From NCBI GenBank assembly GCA_934359255.1, contig CAKRLG010000010.1, forward strand, positions 19,623 through 83,622: a DNA stretch of 64,000 nucleotides, in the 5' to 3' direction. This document shows, in pieces, positions 17,768-27,235 of the stretch; the stretch's first letter is position 1, and each line of letters begins with the position of its first letter. This DNA comes from an uncultured Ruminococcus sp. Its GTDB lineage: Bacteria; Bacillota; Clostridia; Lachnospirales; Lachnospiraceae. The notes beneath the pieces were generated by a model. That model searched no databases and was not told the origin of the DNA. It saw only the letters and a list, made by a program, of their open reading frames with translations. The position numbers and the translations under genes are program-made.

Positions 17768-19204
17768 ATGTATGATGTAATAATTATAGGATCCGGTGTA
17801 AGCGGAAGTGCAGTTGCACGGGAATTGTCCAGGTATGATCTGAAAGTGGGAGTACTGGAAAAAGAAGAGGATGTATGTTGTGGAACATCCAAGGCGAACA
17901 GCGGGATCGTTCATGCCGGATTTGATGCCCGTCCAGGCAGTCTGATGGCAAAGATGAATGTACGGGGGAATCAGATGATGGAACAACTGGCAGAAGATCT
18001 GGATATTCCTTTCGAGAGAAACGGTTCTCTGGTGTTATGTTTTGCAAAAGATGAAATGGAACGCCTGGAAAAACTGAAAAAACAGGGTGAAGAAAATGGG
18101 GTAGAAAGACTTCAGATTCTTTCCGGCGAAGAAGTGCGCCGGATGGAACCGGATCTTTCCAAAGAAGTATATGCCGCACTGTATGCACCGACCGGCGGTA
18201 TTGTGTGTCCTTTTGAACTGAATCTGGCTCTCGCGGAAAATGCCTGTCAAAACGGAGCAGAATTTTATTTTGATATTGCGGTGGAACAGATTGAAAAGAC
18301 GGAAGGCGGATATCGGATCCATGCCGGAGAGGAGATATATGAGACACGTTGTGTGGTAAATGCAGCGGGGGTTTATGCAGATGTTTTTCATAATATGGTC
18401 AGTGAAAAAAAGATCCGTATTACACCGCGGAAGGGAGAGTATTATCTGCTGGATAAAAAAGCGGGCACAACCGTACACCATACGATCTTTCAGATACCGG
18501 GAGCATACGGGAAAGGAGTCCTGGTGACACCTACTACTCACGGCAATCTCCTGGTGGGACCGACGGCTGTGGATATTGAGGAAAAAGAAGGAACGAATAC
18601 CACAAAAACAGGTCTGGATGAAGTGGCACAGAAAGCAGTGCGAAGTGTTCCCAATCTGCCGCTTCGCCAGGTGATTACTTCTTTTGCAGGGCTGAGAGCT
18701 CATGAGGACGGACATGAATTTATCATTCGGGAAGTGGAAGATGCAGAGGGCTTTTTTGACTGTGCGGGAATCGAATCGCCGGGACTTACCAGTGCACCGG
18801 CGATAGGAGAACTGGTGGCAGAACTTGTAACCGGATATTTGCATGCGAAGAAGAAAAAGCATTTTGTGGAGAAAAGAAAAGGGCTTGTGAATCCGAAAAA
18901 TCTTTCCAGAGAGGCATATAAGGAGCTGATCCGGGAAAATCCGGCCTACGGCAATGTAATCTGCCGGTGTGAGACGGTGACAGAGGGGGAAATTGTGGAA
19001 GCCATCCATCGACCGATTCCAGCAAAGTCACTTGACGGAGTGAAACGGAGAACCCGGGCCGGTATGGGAAGATGTCAGGCAGGCTTTTGCTCTCCGAAAA
19101 CCATGGAGATTCTGGCAAGAGAATGGAAAGTACCGATGGAGACAATCACAAAGGCCGGAAAAGATTCCCGGCTGATCAGAGGATACAATAAGGACAGCCT
19201 GTAG
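17768..19204 (+). CDS. FAD-dependent glycerol-3-phosphate dehydrogenase-like protein (GlpA type)
   Basis: 478 aa. An N-terminal Rossmann FAD site (GSGVSGSAVARELS), the NSGIVHAGFDARPGS motif of the DAO/GlpA family, and a C-terminal BFD-like domain with four Cys (CRCETV and GRCQAGFC, residues about 398-440) that would hold a 2Fe-2S cluster. With the next two genes it forms the Clostridial three-gene set (GlpA-like, GlpB-like flavoprotein, DUF1667) found beside glpK. Inferred role: oxidation of glycerol-3-phosphate to dihydroxyacetone phosphate, with electrons passed to the partner flavoprotein. The electron acceptor is unknown. Confidence 0.88.
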   Translation: MYDVIIIGSGVSGSAVARELSRYDLKVGVLEKEEDVCCGTSKANSGIVHAGFDARPGSLMAKMNVRGNQMMEQLAEDLDIPFERNGSLVLCFAKDEMERLEKLKKQGEENGVERLQILSGEEVRRMEPDLSKEVYAALYAPTGGIVCPFELNLALAENACQNGAEFYFDIAVEQIEKTEGGYRIHAGEEIYETRCVVNAAGVYADVFHNMVSEKKIRITPRKGEYYLLDKKAGTTVHHTIFQIPGAYGKGVLVTPTTHGNLLVGPTAVDIEEKEGTNTTKTGLDEVAQKAVRSVPNLPLRQVITSFAGLRAHEDGHEFIIREVEDAEGFFDCAGIESPGLTSAPAIGELVAELVTGYLHAKKKKHFVEKRKGLVNPKNLSREAYKELIRENPAYGNVICRCETVTEGEIVEAIHRPIPAKSLDGVKRRTRAGMGRCQAGFCSPKTMEILAREWKVPMETITKAGKDSRLIRGYNKDSL

Positions 19205-19219
19205 GCGAGGAGGAGTAAA

Positions 19220-20485
19220 ATGAAGACAATATATGATATCGTAGTTATCGGTGGCGGACCTGCAGGTCTTGCCGCAGCCTGTGCAGCATATGACCAGGGG
19301 ATACAGGATGTTCTGATCCTGGAGCGTGATAAAGAACTGGGAGGTATCTTAAACCAGTGTATTCATAATGGATTTGGACTGCATACATTTCAGGAAGAAC
19401 TGACCGGACCGGAATATGCAAAAAGGTACGAGGTGGAAGCAGAAAAGAGAAAGATTTCCTGTCTTCTTGAGACGATGGTTCTGGATATCAGTCCGGAAAA
19501 AGAGATTACAGCCCTGAACCGGAAAGACGGATTATTTACCATTCAGGCGAAAGCGGTGATCCTTGCCATGGGATGCAGGGAACGGCCGAGAGGGGCTTTG
19601 AATATTCCGGGGTATCGTCCGGCTGGCATCTATTCGGCAGGGACTGCCCAGAGGCTGGTAAACATTGAGGGATATCTTCCGGGCAGAGAAGTTGTGATTC
19701 TTGGTTCCGGAGATATTGGTCTGATCATGGCAAGGAGAATGACGCTTGAAGGGGCGAAAGTCAAAGTTGTGGCAGAACTGATGCCGTATTCCGGTGGGCT
19801 GAAACGCAATATTGTCCAGTGTCTGGATGATTTTGGAATCCCGTTGAAATTAAGTCATACGGTGGTGGATATCAAAGGAAAAGAACGGGTGGAATCTGTG
19901 ACACTGGCACAGGTGGATGAAAACCGGAAGCCGATTCCGGGAACGGAAGAAGAGTACACCTGTGACACCCTGTTGTTATCCGTGGGACTGATCCCGGAAA
20001 ATGAACTTTCTGATAAACTTGGTATTCAGCTTCATCCGGTGACCGGCGGTCCTGTGGTAAATGAGAGCCTGGAAACCAGTATTCCGGGGATATTTGCTTG
20101 TGGTAACGTCCTGCATGTACATGATCTTGTTGATTTTGTGTCTCAGGAGGCAACCATGGCAGGAATCTGCGCAGCCGTATCTGTGAAAGAAGGCAGAACA
20201 GAGGTGGCAGCAGAGATTCCGGTGAAATGTGGAGCGGGCATACGCTATACAGTTCCGGCGAAGATCCGTCCGGCGTATATGCAAGAAAAACTGCCGGTAA
20301 GGTTCCGGGTAGGACAGGTGTACCAGAAAGCAAATATTGTGGTACGATCCGGTAATACAATACTGTTAAGAAAAAAACGTCCGGTAATGGCACCGGGGAA
20401 AATGGAGACGGTATACATAAAACCAGAATCCCTGTTGACGGATAACAAACCGGCAGAGATAACCATCAGCATAGAGGAGGAGTAA
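19220..20485 (+). CDS. NAD(P)/FAD-dependent oxidoreductase of the glycerol-3-phosphate module
   Basis: 421 aa. Two dinucleotide folds: VIGGGPAGLAAACAAYDQG at the N terminus for FAD and VILGSGDIGLIMARRMTLEG near residue 165 for NAD(P)H. GIFACGNVLHVHDLVDFVSQE is the typical second FAD motif. It resembles the opine/sarcosine-oxidase alpha-like flavoproteins that pair with a GlpA-like protein. It starts 15 bases after the upstream gene behind GCGAGGAGG and is followed three bases later by the DUF1667 gene. Confidence 0.88.
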   Translation: MKTIYDIVVIGGGPAGLAAACAAYDQGIQDVLILERDKELGGILNQCIHNGFGLHTFQEELTGPEYAKRYEVEAEKRKISCLLETMVLDISPEKEITALNRKDGLFTIQAKAVILAMGCRERPRGALNIPGYRPAGIYSAGTAQRLVNIEGYLPGREVVILGSGDIGLIMARRMTLEGAKVKVVAELMPYSGGLKRNIVQCLDDFGIPLKLSHTVVDIKGKERVESVTLAQVDENRKPIPGTEEEYTCDTLLLSVGLIPENELSDKLGIQLHPVTGGPVVNESLETSIPGIFACGNVLHVHDLVDFVSQEATMAGICAAVSVKEGRTEVAAEIPVKCGAGIRYTVPAKIRPAYMQEKLPVRFRVGQVYQKANIVVRSGNTILLRKKRPVMAPGKMETVYIKPESLLTDNKPAEITISIEEE

Positions 20486-20488
20486 ACC

Positions 20489-20872
20489 ATGGAAGAAAAA
20501 AAACTGACCTGTATCTGCTGTCCCATGGGGTGTCAGCTGCAGGTTACAATGAAGGACGGACAGGTGGAAAAGGTAGAAGGAAATACCTGTAAAAGAGGAG
20601 CGGAATACGGGAAAAAAGAGGTAACCAATCCGACAAGGATTGTGACAACGACAGTGCGGGTACATGGAGGCAGTCTTCCGGTGGTATCAGTAAAGACAGC
20701 CGCGGATATTCCGAAGAGTGCAGTGATGGACTGCATCCGACAGTTAAAAGAAGTGGTTGTAGAGGCTCCGGTGTACATCGGGGATGTAGTACTGACAGAG
20801 GTTGCAGGAACAAAAATCGCGGTAATAGTTACTAAAAATATCGAAAAACTTTGTGAAAAACAGAACTTGTGA
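20489..20872 (+). CDS. DUF1667 cysteine protein of the glycerol-3-phosphate module
   Basis: 127 aa. The N terminus holds CICCPMGCQL and then GNTCKRGAEYG, a Cys-rich pattern that suggests a metal or Fe-S site; the rest (TTTVRVHGGSLPVVSVKTAADIPK) matches DUF1667. It is almost always the third gene after the GlpA-like and flavoprotein genes and is probably a small subunit or electron-transfer partner. No direct biochemical role is established. Confidence 0.85.
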   Translation: MEEKKLTCICCPMGCQLQVTMKDGQVEKVEGNTCKRGAEYGKKEVTNPTRIVTTTVRVHGGSLPVVSVKTAADIPKSAVMDCIRQLKEVVVEAPVYIGDVVLTEVAGTKIAVIVTKNIEKLCEKQNL

Positions 20873-20899
20873 TCCCTAAGACTCTTAGGTAAAATAAAT

Positions 20900-20970
20900 C
20901 GTAACTATTCAGTAGGTAGTATCTCGCGAGGCGTTTTGGATCGTAACTGTGAAGGTACTGAACAGTTACA
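20900..20970. repeat. Intergenic palindromic repeat, copy 3
   Basis: CGTAACTATTCAGTA (20900-20914) pairs with TACTGAACAGTTACA (20956-20970) at nearly all positions. The centre (GGTAGTATCTCGCGAGGCG) differs from copy 1, but arm sequence and flanking AATAA are shared. A short dyad, CCTAAG-act-CTTAGG, lies just before at about 20876. Confidence 0.6.
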
Positions 20971-21015
20971 ATAAATCAAATAAAAGCAAGAAAAGGAGAC
21001 GGGAAGGAAATAATT

Positions 21016-22359
21016 ATGGCGGTAAATGAAAAAAATATGACCAGCGGATCCCCGGGGAAACTGATCATCACCTTTGCCATTCCACTGATGCTTGGAAACG
21101 TGTTCCAGCAATTTTATACGATGGCAGATACGATGATCGTCGGTCAGGTGGTCGGTGTGGAAGCTCTGGCTGCAGTGGGGGCTGCAGACTGGCTTGTCTG
21201 GCTGGTATTTGGTATCATGACAGGGATGACGCAGGGTTTTTCAATTTTGATATCCCAGTATTACGGTGCAGGAGAGAAAGAAAATCTGAAAAGAGCAGTA
21301 GCAAAAAGCTATGTACTGACAGCAATACTTTCGATATTTGTACTGGTATTGAGTGAAGTGACCGTTCAACAGGTATTGCAGTTTTTACATACTCCGGAGA
21401 ATGTGATCGGACTGAGTTTGATGTATATACGAATGGTATTTGCAGGAATTCCCATCATTGCAGCGTATAATATTTTTGCCGCAATCCTGCGGGCACTGGG
21501 AAACAGCAAATCTCCTCTGATTGCCATGATTGTGGCAGCGTTGATCAATGTGGGACTGGATCTTCTGTTTGTGGCAGTGTTTGGCTGGGGTGTACTGGGA
21601 GCAGCGGTTGCAACGGTGATCGCACAGGGCTTTTCAGCTGCGTATTGTCTGTCGGTTCTGCGGCATATTCCGGATGTGCATCTGACAAGAGAAGATTTTT
21701 ATCAGCAGCCGGCAATGAGTCTGCGGCTTTTAAAACTGGCAGCTCCGCTGGCAATACAGAACGTGATTATTTCCGTAGGAGGACTTACGGTACAGTATGT
21801 GGTGAATGGATTTGGCTTCCTGTTTGTGGCAGGATTTACAGCTGCTAATAAGTTGTATGGTGTGCTTGAGATGGCATCGGTATCCTATGGCTATGCCATT
21901 ACCACGTATGTAGGACAAAACCTCGGTGCAAAAGAATATCGAAGGATCCGAAAAGGTGTTCACAGTGGAGTTTACATGGCACTGATCACATCTATTGTGA
22001 TATCCGGCGTGATGGTGATTACCGGAAGAAGTATCCTGTCACTGTTTGTATCCGGAGAAGCGGGGCAGGTAAAACAGGTATTGGATATTGCATACAAGTA
22101 TCTGTTTATAATGGCAATATTTCTGTGGGTTTTATATCTTCTGTATGTCTATCGTTCAGCCATTCAGGGACTGGGCAATACACTGATACCACTTGCCAGC
22201 GGTGTTGTGGAATTCTGTATGCGAGTGGGTGTGGCGCTGTTGTTGCCGAAACTGATCGGTGAGGATGGAATTTTTTATGCGGAGATCTGTGCATGGAGCG
22301 GAGCGGCGATTTTACTGATCGTCAGTTATGTGGTAATTATACGAAAATATAAAGAATAA
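21016..22359 (+). CDS. MATE family efflux transporter
   Basis: 447 aa with 12 predicted membrane segments in two MatE halves. The start GSPGKLIITFAIPLMLGNVFQQFYTMADTMIVGQ is diagnostic of the DinF/NorM-like MATE group. It exports small molecules, often drugs, in exchange for Na+ or H+; substrate not predictable. AAAAGGAGACGGGAAGG precedes the ATG. It stands alone after a repeat element. Confidence 0.93.
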   Translation: MAVNEKNMTSGSPGKLIITFAIPLMLGNVFQQFYTMADTMIVGQVVGVEALAAVGAADWLVWLVFGIMTGMTQGFSILISQYYGAGEKENLKRAVAKSYVLTAILSIFVLVLSEVTVQQVLQFLHTPENVIGLSLMYIRMVFAGIPIIAAYNIFAAILRALGNSKSPLIAMIVAALINVGLDLLFVAVFGWGVLGAAVATVIAQGFSAAYCLSVLRHIPDVHLTREDFYQQPAMSLRLLKLAAPLAIQNVIISVGGLTVQYVVNGFGFLFVAGFTAANKLYGVLEMASVSYGYAITTYVGQNLGAKEYRRIRKGVHSGVYMALITSIVISGVMVITGRSILSLFVSGEAGQVKQVLDIAYKYLFIMAIFLWVLYLLYVYRSAIQGLGNTLIPLASGVVEFCMRVGVALLLPKLIGEDGIFYAEICAWSGAAILLIVSYVVIIRKYKE

Positions 22360-22368
22360 GGTTTCCTC

Positions 22369-22397
22369 TTCAATTTTTCCCGGTTTCGTGGTATGAT
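22369..22397 (+). promoter_or_regulatory. Sigma-A-like promoter before zinc-finger membrane gene
   Basis: TTCAAT, 17-base spacer, TATGAT, about 50 bases before the ATG. Confidence 0.45.
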
Positions 22398-22450
22398 GAA
22401 GCCAGTTCGGGATTGTCCGGAAAGCTATCGGCGCAGAGAGAGGAATCAAT

Positions 22451-22825
22451 ATGAAATGTGAAGAAGCACTGACAAAAATAGAGGCATATATCAATCATAC
22501 ATTAAACGGGAGGGAACTGGAAGAGTTTCTGGAACATGTAACATCCTGTCAGGAGTGCTATGATGAGCTTGAGACCTATTATATTATCAGTGTGGGTATG
22601 CGATATCTGGAAGAGGAAAATCTGGAATCTTATAATATTCCAAAGATGTTGCAGGAAGATCTGCACACCAGAGAACGGCAGGTGCGAAGGAGAAATATTC
22701 TCCGGAAAACAGCGGTTCTTCTTGGTGTGCTTTTTTTCATAGTGATACTAGTTCTTATACTTTCCTATCTGGGACATCTGGAACTGCCCAGACTTTTTAA
22801 TTTACATTCGTTGTTCAGTTTGTGA
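22451..22825 (+). CDS. Anti-sigma-factor-like zinc-finger membrane protein
   Basis: 124 aa. The N terminus has the zf-HC2 pattern (Cys3, then H-x3-C-x2-C in EHVTSCQECYDEL), as in anti-sigma factors of the ZAS group. One membrane segment follows (TAVLLGVLFFIVILVLILSYL), then a tail of about 20 residues outside. No sigma factor gene is adjacent, so its partner, if any, is elsewhere. It is followed by polA after 23 bases and probably shares its transcript. Confidence 0.7.
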   Translation: MKCEEALTKIEAYINHTLNGRELEEFLEHVTSCQECYDELETYYIISVGMRYLEEENLESYNIPKMLQEDLHTRERQVRRRNILRKTAVLLGVLFFIVILVLILSYLGHLELPRLFNLHSLFSL

Positions 22826-22848
22826 AAAGTCTGAGAAAGGAATAAAAC

Positions 22849-25485
22849 ATGAGTGAAAAAATTTTACTGATTGACGGACACAGTATTTTAAATCGTGCCT
22901 ATTATGGACTGCCGAATCTGACCAACTGGGAGGGATTGCATACAAATGCGGTGTACGGATTTTTAAATATTATGACGAAGGTGCTGGAAGAAGAAAAACC
23001 GGAATATCTGGCAGTCGCTTTTGATCTTCATGCACCTACATTTCGTCATAAAATGTATGATGCATATAAAGGTACAAGAAAACCTATGCCGGAAGAATTG
23101 AGGGAACAGGTTCCGCTGATCAAGGAGGTTCTGACGGCAATGGATGTGGCTATTGTCACAATGGAAGGATATGAGGCAGATGATCTGCTGGGAACTATTG
23201 CGGGAATGGCAGAAAAGAAAGGGATCGATGCGACAATTCTGTCTGGTGACCGTGATCTTTTGCAGCTCGCTACGGATCATGTGTTGATCCGAATTCCAAA
23301 GACCAAGGGCGGAAAAACACAAATAGAAGATTATCACGCAAAAGAAGTACTTGAGGCATATCAGGTGACACCGGCACAGATTATTGAACTGAAGGCCTTG
23401 ATGGGAGATACCGCAGATAATATTCCGGGAATTCCCGGTGTTGGAGAAAAGACGGCGACAAAAATTATTGCGGCTTACGGGTCTATTGAGAATGCCCATG
23501 AACATCTCGAAGAAATCAAACCGAACAAAGCCAAAGAATCGCTGCGAGATCACTATGACCTGGCAGTACTCAGTAAAAAACTGGCGACCATCGATACGGA
23601 AAGTCCGGTAGAATTTTCCTGGGAAGATGCAAGGATGGGAAACCTGTATACACCGGAAGCATATGATTATTTTAAACGACTGGAATTTAAAAATCTCTTA
23701 TCCAGATTTGACCGGCAAAAGGCAGAACAAAAAGAACTTCCTTCCTGGCGTATCGTAGAAGATTTTGCAGAAGCGGAGAATATATGGAAGCAGGCAGAAC
23801 AGTCTGTACAGATGGGAATCGCTGTCGTTGACGGTATGGACGGAGTCCGCGGTGTTGCGGTGGCACTGAAAGATCAGGATACAATATATTTCCCGGTGGA
23901 AGGTTTTCAGACGGAGGGTGTGTTATGCGGCCACCTGGAACAGCTTTTTGCCGGAGATTCACAGATCGGTGCATGGGATGTGAAAGCGATCCGTAAAAAG
24001 ATAGAGATCTCGGAACGGAAAGGAATCTTTGATCTTGGCATCGGTGCATATCTGCTGAACCCGCTGAAAAACGATTACACCTATGACGATGTGGCAAAAG
24101 AATACCTGGGAGAACAGCTTCCGTCACTGGAAGAAGTGTTTTCCGGTATGAAAAAGCCGGATCCGAAAAAAGCAGACAACGGGCAGGCGGCAGCATATGG
24201 AGCTTACCAGGCATATGTGGCCCTTCATGGAAAAGACGCACTGGAAAAAGCACTGCAGGAAGCCGGTATGTGGAATCTGTTTGAAGATATAGAGATGCCG
24301 CTGGTATTCACTCTTGATGATATGGAAAAAGAGGGGATCCTTGTAAAAGGAGAAGAACTGAAGCTGTACGGTGAAAAATTAGAGGTACGGATCAGGGAAC
24401 TGGAAGAGAAAATTTATGAGGAAGCAGGGGAAAACTTCAATATTAATTCGCCGAAACAACTGGGTGTGATTCTGTTTGAAAAGATGGAGATGCCGGGGGG
24501 AAAGAAGACAAAGACCGGATATTCCACAGCAGCGGATGTTCTGGATAAACTTGCACCGGACTATCCGTTTGTTGCCGATATTCTGGAATACCGGCAGCTG
24601 ACAAAATTAAAATCCACGTATGCAGATGGACTGGCGGGATATATCGGGGCAGACGGAAGGATTCATTCAACCTTTAATCAGACGATCACTGCAACGGGAA
24701 GAATCAGCAGTACAGAACCGAACCTGCAGAATATCCCGGTGCGTATGGAACTGGGACGCCTGATCCGAAAAGTATTTGTGCCACGAGATGGCTTTGTATT
24801 TTTGGATGCGGATTATTCTCAGATTGAACTGCGTGTCCTGGCCCATCTTTCCGGAGATGAGATGCTGATCAAAGCGTACCGGGAAGCACAGGATATTCAC
24901 CGGATGACAGCTTCTCAGGTTTTTCATATCCCATTCGATGAGGTAACACCACTGCAAAGAAGAAATGCGAAAGCAGTAAATTTCGGAATCGTCTACGGAA
25001 TCAGTTCTTTCGGTTTGAGTCAGGATCTGAGCATCACAAGAAAAGAAGCAGCAGATTATATTGAAAAATATTTTGCCACTTATCCGAAAATCAAGAGTTA
25101 TCTGGACGGAGAAGTGGAAAAAGCAAAAGCGGATGGTTACAGCCTTACGATGTTCGGCCGTCGCCGTCCCGTTCCGGAATTAAAATCCAGCAACTTTATG
25201 CAGCGTTCTTTCGGGGAACGAATCGCCATGAATTCTCCGATTCAGGGAACAGCAGCAGATATTATTAAGATCGCCATGATCCGGGTCAACCAGGCACTTC
25301 GGAAAGAAAATCTCCGTTCCCGTCTGGTGCTGCAGGTGCACGATGAGCTGCTGATTGAGACGGCAAAAGAAGAAGTGGAGCAGGTATCGGCGATCCTGGA
25401 GCGGGAGATGCGCCAGGCAGCAGTACTGTCTGTTCCGCTGGAAGTGGATATGCACACAGGAGAAAACTGGTATGAAGCAAAATAA
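22849..25485 (+). CDS. polA: DNA polymerase I
   Basis: 878 aa. The 5' nuclease domain (1-300) has intact acidic motifs (DGHSILNRAYYG, EADDLLG, GDRDLLQ, GDTADNIPGIPGVGEKTA). The middle 3'-5' exonuclease-like domain (about 300-480) has lost its acidic residues: the first motif reads GIAVVDGMDG with no DxE. The polymerase domain is intact: TATGRISSTEPNLQNIP, DADYSQIELRVLAHLSGD, RRNAKAVNFGIVYG and LQVHDELL. It should fill gaps and remove primers without proofreading, as in many Gram-positive PolI enzymes. Confidence 0.97.
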   Translation: MSEKILLIDGHSILNRAYYGLPNLTNWEGLHTNAVYGFLNIMTKVLEEEKPEYLAVAFDLHAPTFRHKMYDAYKGTRKPMPEELREQVPLIKEVLTAMDVAIVTMEGYEADDLLGTIAGMAEKKGIDATILSGDRDLLQLATDHVLIRIPKTKGGKTQIEDYHAKEVLEAYQVTPAQIIELKALMGDTADNIPGIPGVGEKTATKIIAAYGSIENAHEHLEEIKPNKAKESLRDHYDLAVLSKKLATIDTESPVEFSWEDARMGNLYTPEAYDYFKRLEFKNLLSRFDRQKAEQKELPSWRIVEDFAEAENIWKQAEQSVQMGIAVVDGMDGVRGVAVALKDQDTIYFPVEGFQTEGVLCGHLEQLFAGDSQIGAWDVKAIRKKIEISERKGIFDLGIGAYLLNPLKNDYTYDDVAKEYLGEQLPSLEEVFSGMKKPDPKKADNGQAAAYGAYQAYVALHGKDALEKALQEAGMWNLFEDIEMPLVFTLDDMEKEGILVKGEELKLYGEKLEVRIRELEEKIYEEAGENFNINSPKQLGVILFEKMEMPGGKKTKTGYSTAADVLDKLAPDYPFVADILEYRQLTKLKSTYADGLAGYIGADGRIHSTFNQTITATGRISSTEPNLQNIPVRMELGRLIRKVFVPRDGFVFLDADYSQIELRVLAHLSGDEMLIKAYREAQDIHRMTASQVFHIPFDEVTPLQRRNAKAVNFGIVYGISSFGLSQDLSITRKEAADYIEKYFATYPKIKSYLDGEVEKAKADGYSLTMFGRRRPVPELKSSNFMQRSFGERIAMNSPIQGTAADIIKIAMIRVNQALRKENLRSRLVLQVHDELLIETAKEEVEQVSAILEREMRQAAVLSVPLEVDMHTGENWYEAK

Positions 25486-25534
25486 CAGTTACCGGAATGA
25501 GCAAAACGATAACAAAAGAAAGGGGAGATACCAG

Positions 25535-26143
25535 ATGAAGGTGATAGGAGTAACCGGTGGGGTAGGTGCCGGAAAAAGTGAGGTTCTGGGATATATTGCA
25601 GAACATTGGAATGCAACTGTTGTGGAAGCAGATGAAGTGGGGTATCTGGTTATGCGGCCGGGAAAAGCCTGCTACAGTGCCATTGTTGATCTGTTTGGAA
25701 CGGAAATTGTGAAAGAAGATCAGACACTGGACCGGGAAATGATTGCAAAGATTGTATTTGAGAACAAAGAAATGCTTGCGAAGATGAATGGAATTGTTCA
25801 TCCGGCAGTGAAAGAATATATCAAAAAAGCAATAAAACGAGAAGAAGAGAATGAGACAAATATTTTTATTGTAGAAGCAGCTCTGCTGATTGAAGATAAA
25901 TATGATGAAATCTGCGATGAATTATGGTATATTTATGCAGATGAAGAAACCCGCATGGAGCGATTGAAGCAAAACAGAGGATATTCGGAAGAAAAATGCC
26001 GCAGTATTTTCAGAAATCAGCTCAGTGAGGAAGAATTCAGTGATCACTGTGATTTTGAGATTGACAACAGTGATGATTTTGAGAAGACAAAAGAACAGAT
26101 TCAACAAAAGATGCAAAGGATGCAGATTGATGAGGTTATGTAG
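25535..26143 (+). CDS. coaE: Dephospho-CoA kinase
   Basis: 202 aa. P-loop GVTGGVGAGKSEVL at the N terminus, VVEADEVGYLVMRPG (the substrate Asp), and LRRNQLSEEE-like lid residues. It phosphorylates dephospho-CoA, the last step to coenzyme A. ATG 25535 is preceded by AGGGGAGA; a longer in-frame start at 25355 would lie inside polA and is rejected. polA-coaE linkage is common in bacteria. The 3' end overlaps the next gene by 14 bases. Confidence 0.95.
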   Translation: MKVIGVTGGVGAGKSEVLGYIAEHWNATVVEADEVGYLVMRPGKACYSAIVDLFGTEIVKEDQTLDREMIAKIVFENKEMLAKMNGIVHPAVKEYIKKAIKREEENETNIFIVEAALLIEDKYDEICDELWYIYADEETRMERLKQNRGYSEEKCRSIFRNQLSEEEFSDHCDFEIDNSDDFEKTKEQIQQKMQRMQIDEVM

Positions 26144-26927
26144 TATTGCAAGCGGAAGCAGCGGAAATTGTATATATGTGGGAAGTGATAAGACTCATCT
26201 TCTGGTAGATGCGGGAATCAGCGGAAAGAAAGTGGAGTTCGGACTGAATTCTCTGGATCTTACCACAGGTGATCTGGATGGGATTCTGGTCACGCATGAA
26301 CATTCGGATCATATCAAGGGTCTGGGTGTAGTGGCAAGAAAATGCGGAGTGCCGATTTATGCCACACAGGGAACAATTCGTGCTATGGAAAATTCCGGGA
26401 GTCTGGGGAAAATGCCGGAAGGCATTTTTCATGAAGTGACACCGGATCAGGACTGTCCGATCGGAGATCTTACGATTCACCCTTTTCGAATTTCTCACGA
26501 TGCTGCCGAACCGGTTGCCTATCGAATCGGACAGGGCAACAGAGAAGTGGGAATTGCCACGGATATGGGCGTTTATGATGAGTATATTGTGAAAAATCTG
26601 GAAGGATTGGATGCATTACTTCTGGAAGCAAATCACGATGTAAATATGCTTCAGGTAGGTAAATATCCCTACTATCTGAAACGCAGAATATTAGGTGATA
26701 AAGGTCATTTGTCCAATGAAACGGCAGGACAGTTGCTTTGTCGACTACTTCATGATAATATGAAACAGATCCTGCTGGGACATCTGAGCAGAGAAAACAA
26801 CTACGAGGCGCTGGCTTATGAAACCGTTTGTGCAGAGGTGACAATGGGGGATAATCCATACAAAGCAAAGGATTTCCGAATTGATGTCGCTCACAGAGAT
26901 ACAGCATCAGAAGTAGTAGAAGTGTAA
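26130..26927 (+). CDS. MBL-fold metallo-hydrolase, YycJ/WalJ type
   Basis: 265 aa from ATG 26130. It opens RLCSIASGSSGNCIYVG, the YycJ/WalJ signature, then THEHSDHIKG (the HxHxDH metal site), VAKATDMG-like VGIATDMGVYD and GHLSNETAG with the final His. WalJ homologues are linked to DNA repair and wall-growth co-ordination; the exact activity is probably a 5'-3' exonuclease or hydrolase. The start is inside the coaE end, so translation is likely coupled. Longer in-frame starts within coaE lack ribosome sites. Confidence 0.9.
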   Translation: MRLCSIASGSSGNCIYVGSDKTHLLVDAGISGKKVEFGLNSLDLTTGDLDGILVTHEHSDHIKGLGVVARKCGVPIYATQGTIRAMENSGSLGKMPEGIFHEVTPDQDCPIGDLTIHPFRISHDAAEPVAYRIGQGNREVGIATDMGVYDEYIVKNLEGLDALLLEANHDVNMLQVGKYPYYLKRRILGDKGHLSNETAGQLLCRLLHDNMKQILLGHLSRENNYEALAYETVCAEVTMGDNPYKAKDFRIDVAHRDTASEVVEV

Positions 26928-26939
26928 AGGAGAAGAAAG

Positions 26940-27212
26940 ATGAAAAAAACAATTATCACAGTAGTAGGAAAAGATACTGTAGGAATCATTGCAAAAGTTT
27001 GTACTTATCTGGCAGATAATCAGGTGAATATTCTTGACATCACACAGACTATTCTGGATGGCTACTTCAACATGATGATGATCACAGATGCCAGTGCATG
27101 TGCGAAAACAACCGGTGAGATCGCAGAAGAACTCAACGCACTGGGTGAAGAAATCGGTGTAAATATCCGTTGTCAGCATGAGGATATCTTTAACAAGATG
27201 CATCGTATCTGA
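26940..27212 (+). CDS. ACT domain-containing protein (UPF0237)
   Basis: 90 aa, one complete ACT domain: [33 protein letters not shown] with the conserved Gly at the first strand-helix turn. ACT domains bind small ligands, often amino acids. It is the fixed partner of the next gene, a UPF0210 protein, in many Firmicutes. GTAAAGGAGAAG precedes the ATG. The ligand and role are not known. Confidence 0.92.
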   Translation: MKKTIITVVGKDTVGIIAKVCTYLADNQVNILDITQTILDGYFNMMMITDASACAKTTGEIAEELNALGEEIGVNIRCQHEDIFNKMHRI

Positions 27213-27235
27213 GACCGGCGCAGGAGGGCAGAAAA

